This document shows positions 63,641-64,000 of a stretch of DNA of 64,000 nucleotides, in pieces; the first letter of the stretch is position 1; each line of letters begins with the position of its first letter. Position numbers and translations under genes: made by a program. Where the stretch lies: assembly GCA_021613375.1 (NCBI GenBank), contig CM038709.1, forward strand, positions 40,489,656 through 40,553,655, read 5' to 3'. Origin of the DNA: Megaleporinus macrocephalus. Lineage: Eukaryota; Chordata; Actinopteri; Characiformes; Anostomidae. Below the pieces are notes generated by a model that had not been told where the DNA came from, ran no database searches, and saw only the letters and a program-made list of their open reading frames with translations.

Positions 63641-64000
63641 ACAAATTCTAGCTTTTAATTGTCATGACTGACACAAACTGCTTATTTCTTCACTTGCATA
63701 CAACATCTGTCATATCTAGTATGTTTACCCACATAATTACTTGGATTTTTATATGAATTTATATTAAAATGTCCATCTTTTTTTATTTTCCAAAAATGAT
63801 AACAAAAATATATGATATGATAACAAAAATATAGAAACAGGCATGACAAAAAATAATACAGAGAATTTCTACCAATCATCAATCAGCTCTTGCCTATTAA
63901 ACACTATTAAAACATTGATTTTATGTTGAAGCTACTAAAATAATTATCATTATAAGAGCACTAACTCCATGAAATTCTTACCCACACTATCAGTCAAACG
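63641..64000. other. AT-rich single-copy end of the window
   Basis: No repeat beyond short duplications (GATAACAAAAATATA twice near 63797-63833), and no supported gene. Confidence 0.4.

Overview
This window looks like repeat-dominated, non-coding DNA from a teleost fish nuclear genome. The evidence is the set of fish-type Tc1/mariner fossils, a very common fish interspersed repeat (ATCCATCCATCC ... TTTGGACTGTGGG ... GGGGAGAACAT), an L2/Rex1-type LINE tail, long (TA)n, (TG)n and (TC)n microsatellites, and GCTAACGTTAGC-type intergenic sequence. The mix is reminiscent of ostariophysan fish such as characins, but the sequence alone does not settle the order. I find no intact protein-coding gene. 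Every long open frame is either low-complexity (satellite, CT-rich tract, microsatellite), a transposase or LINE fossil, or too short and unlike anything I recognise.

Layout. 1-2452: 86-bp satellite. 2741-8034: GA-rich lead-in and then a 5-kb array of a 41-bp purine-rich minisatellite. 8634-10643: two tandem copies of a ~1-kb block. 10756-13275: two copies of a decayed Tc1-like element, one split by a Tc1-derived MITE with a TA target duplication. 16500-17326: a 20-bp minisatellite. 17815-18790: a long member of a TIR element family (family C) seen five times in the window. 19750-20280: an interstitial telomere-like tract. 20405-23070: more fossils, nested in each other. 23590-23935: a degenerate THAP-like zinc-finger exon. 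26805-28110: ten copies of a ~130-bp tandem repeat. 28688-30047: a Tc1 element holding an interspersed repeat that ends in a second 20-bp minisatellite. 30640-36806: a cluster of a ~230-bp dispersed repeat (family A), Tc1 relics, a LINE 3' end, an LTR-type primer binding site and (TA)n-flanked MITEs. 36960-38480: a mostly single-copy island. 39776-40905: a CT-rich tract. 46933-48139: a truncated Tc1, (TA)n, MITE, (TA)n. 48742-48893: a perfect 73-bp-arm hairpin. 49365-50293: a large inverted repeat. 50707-51941: a nearly full-length but dead Tc1. 52508-54695: a ~0.75-kb triplication. 55962-56441: a 37-bp minisatellite. 57701-58739: an LTR-type primer site beside a TTAA-flanked piggyBac-like element. 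61452-61964: an internally deleted Tc1.

The elements interact as mutational substrates rather than as genes. Tc1-type elements inserted at TA and now border (TA)n microsatellites. The tail of one interspersed repeat has been amplified into 20-bp minisatellites at two separate loci. Several elements are nested, so relative insertion order can be read. The strongest unexplained structure is the perfect hairpin at 48742-48893. Family names given here come from remembered consensus sequences and were not checked against a database.
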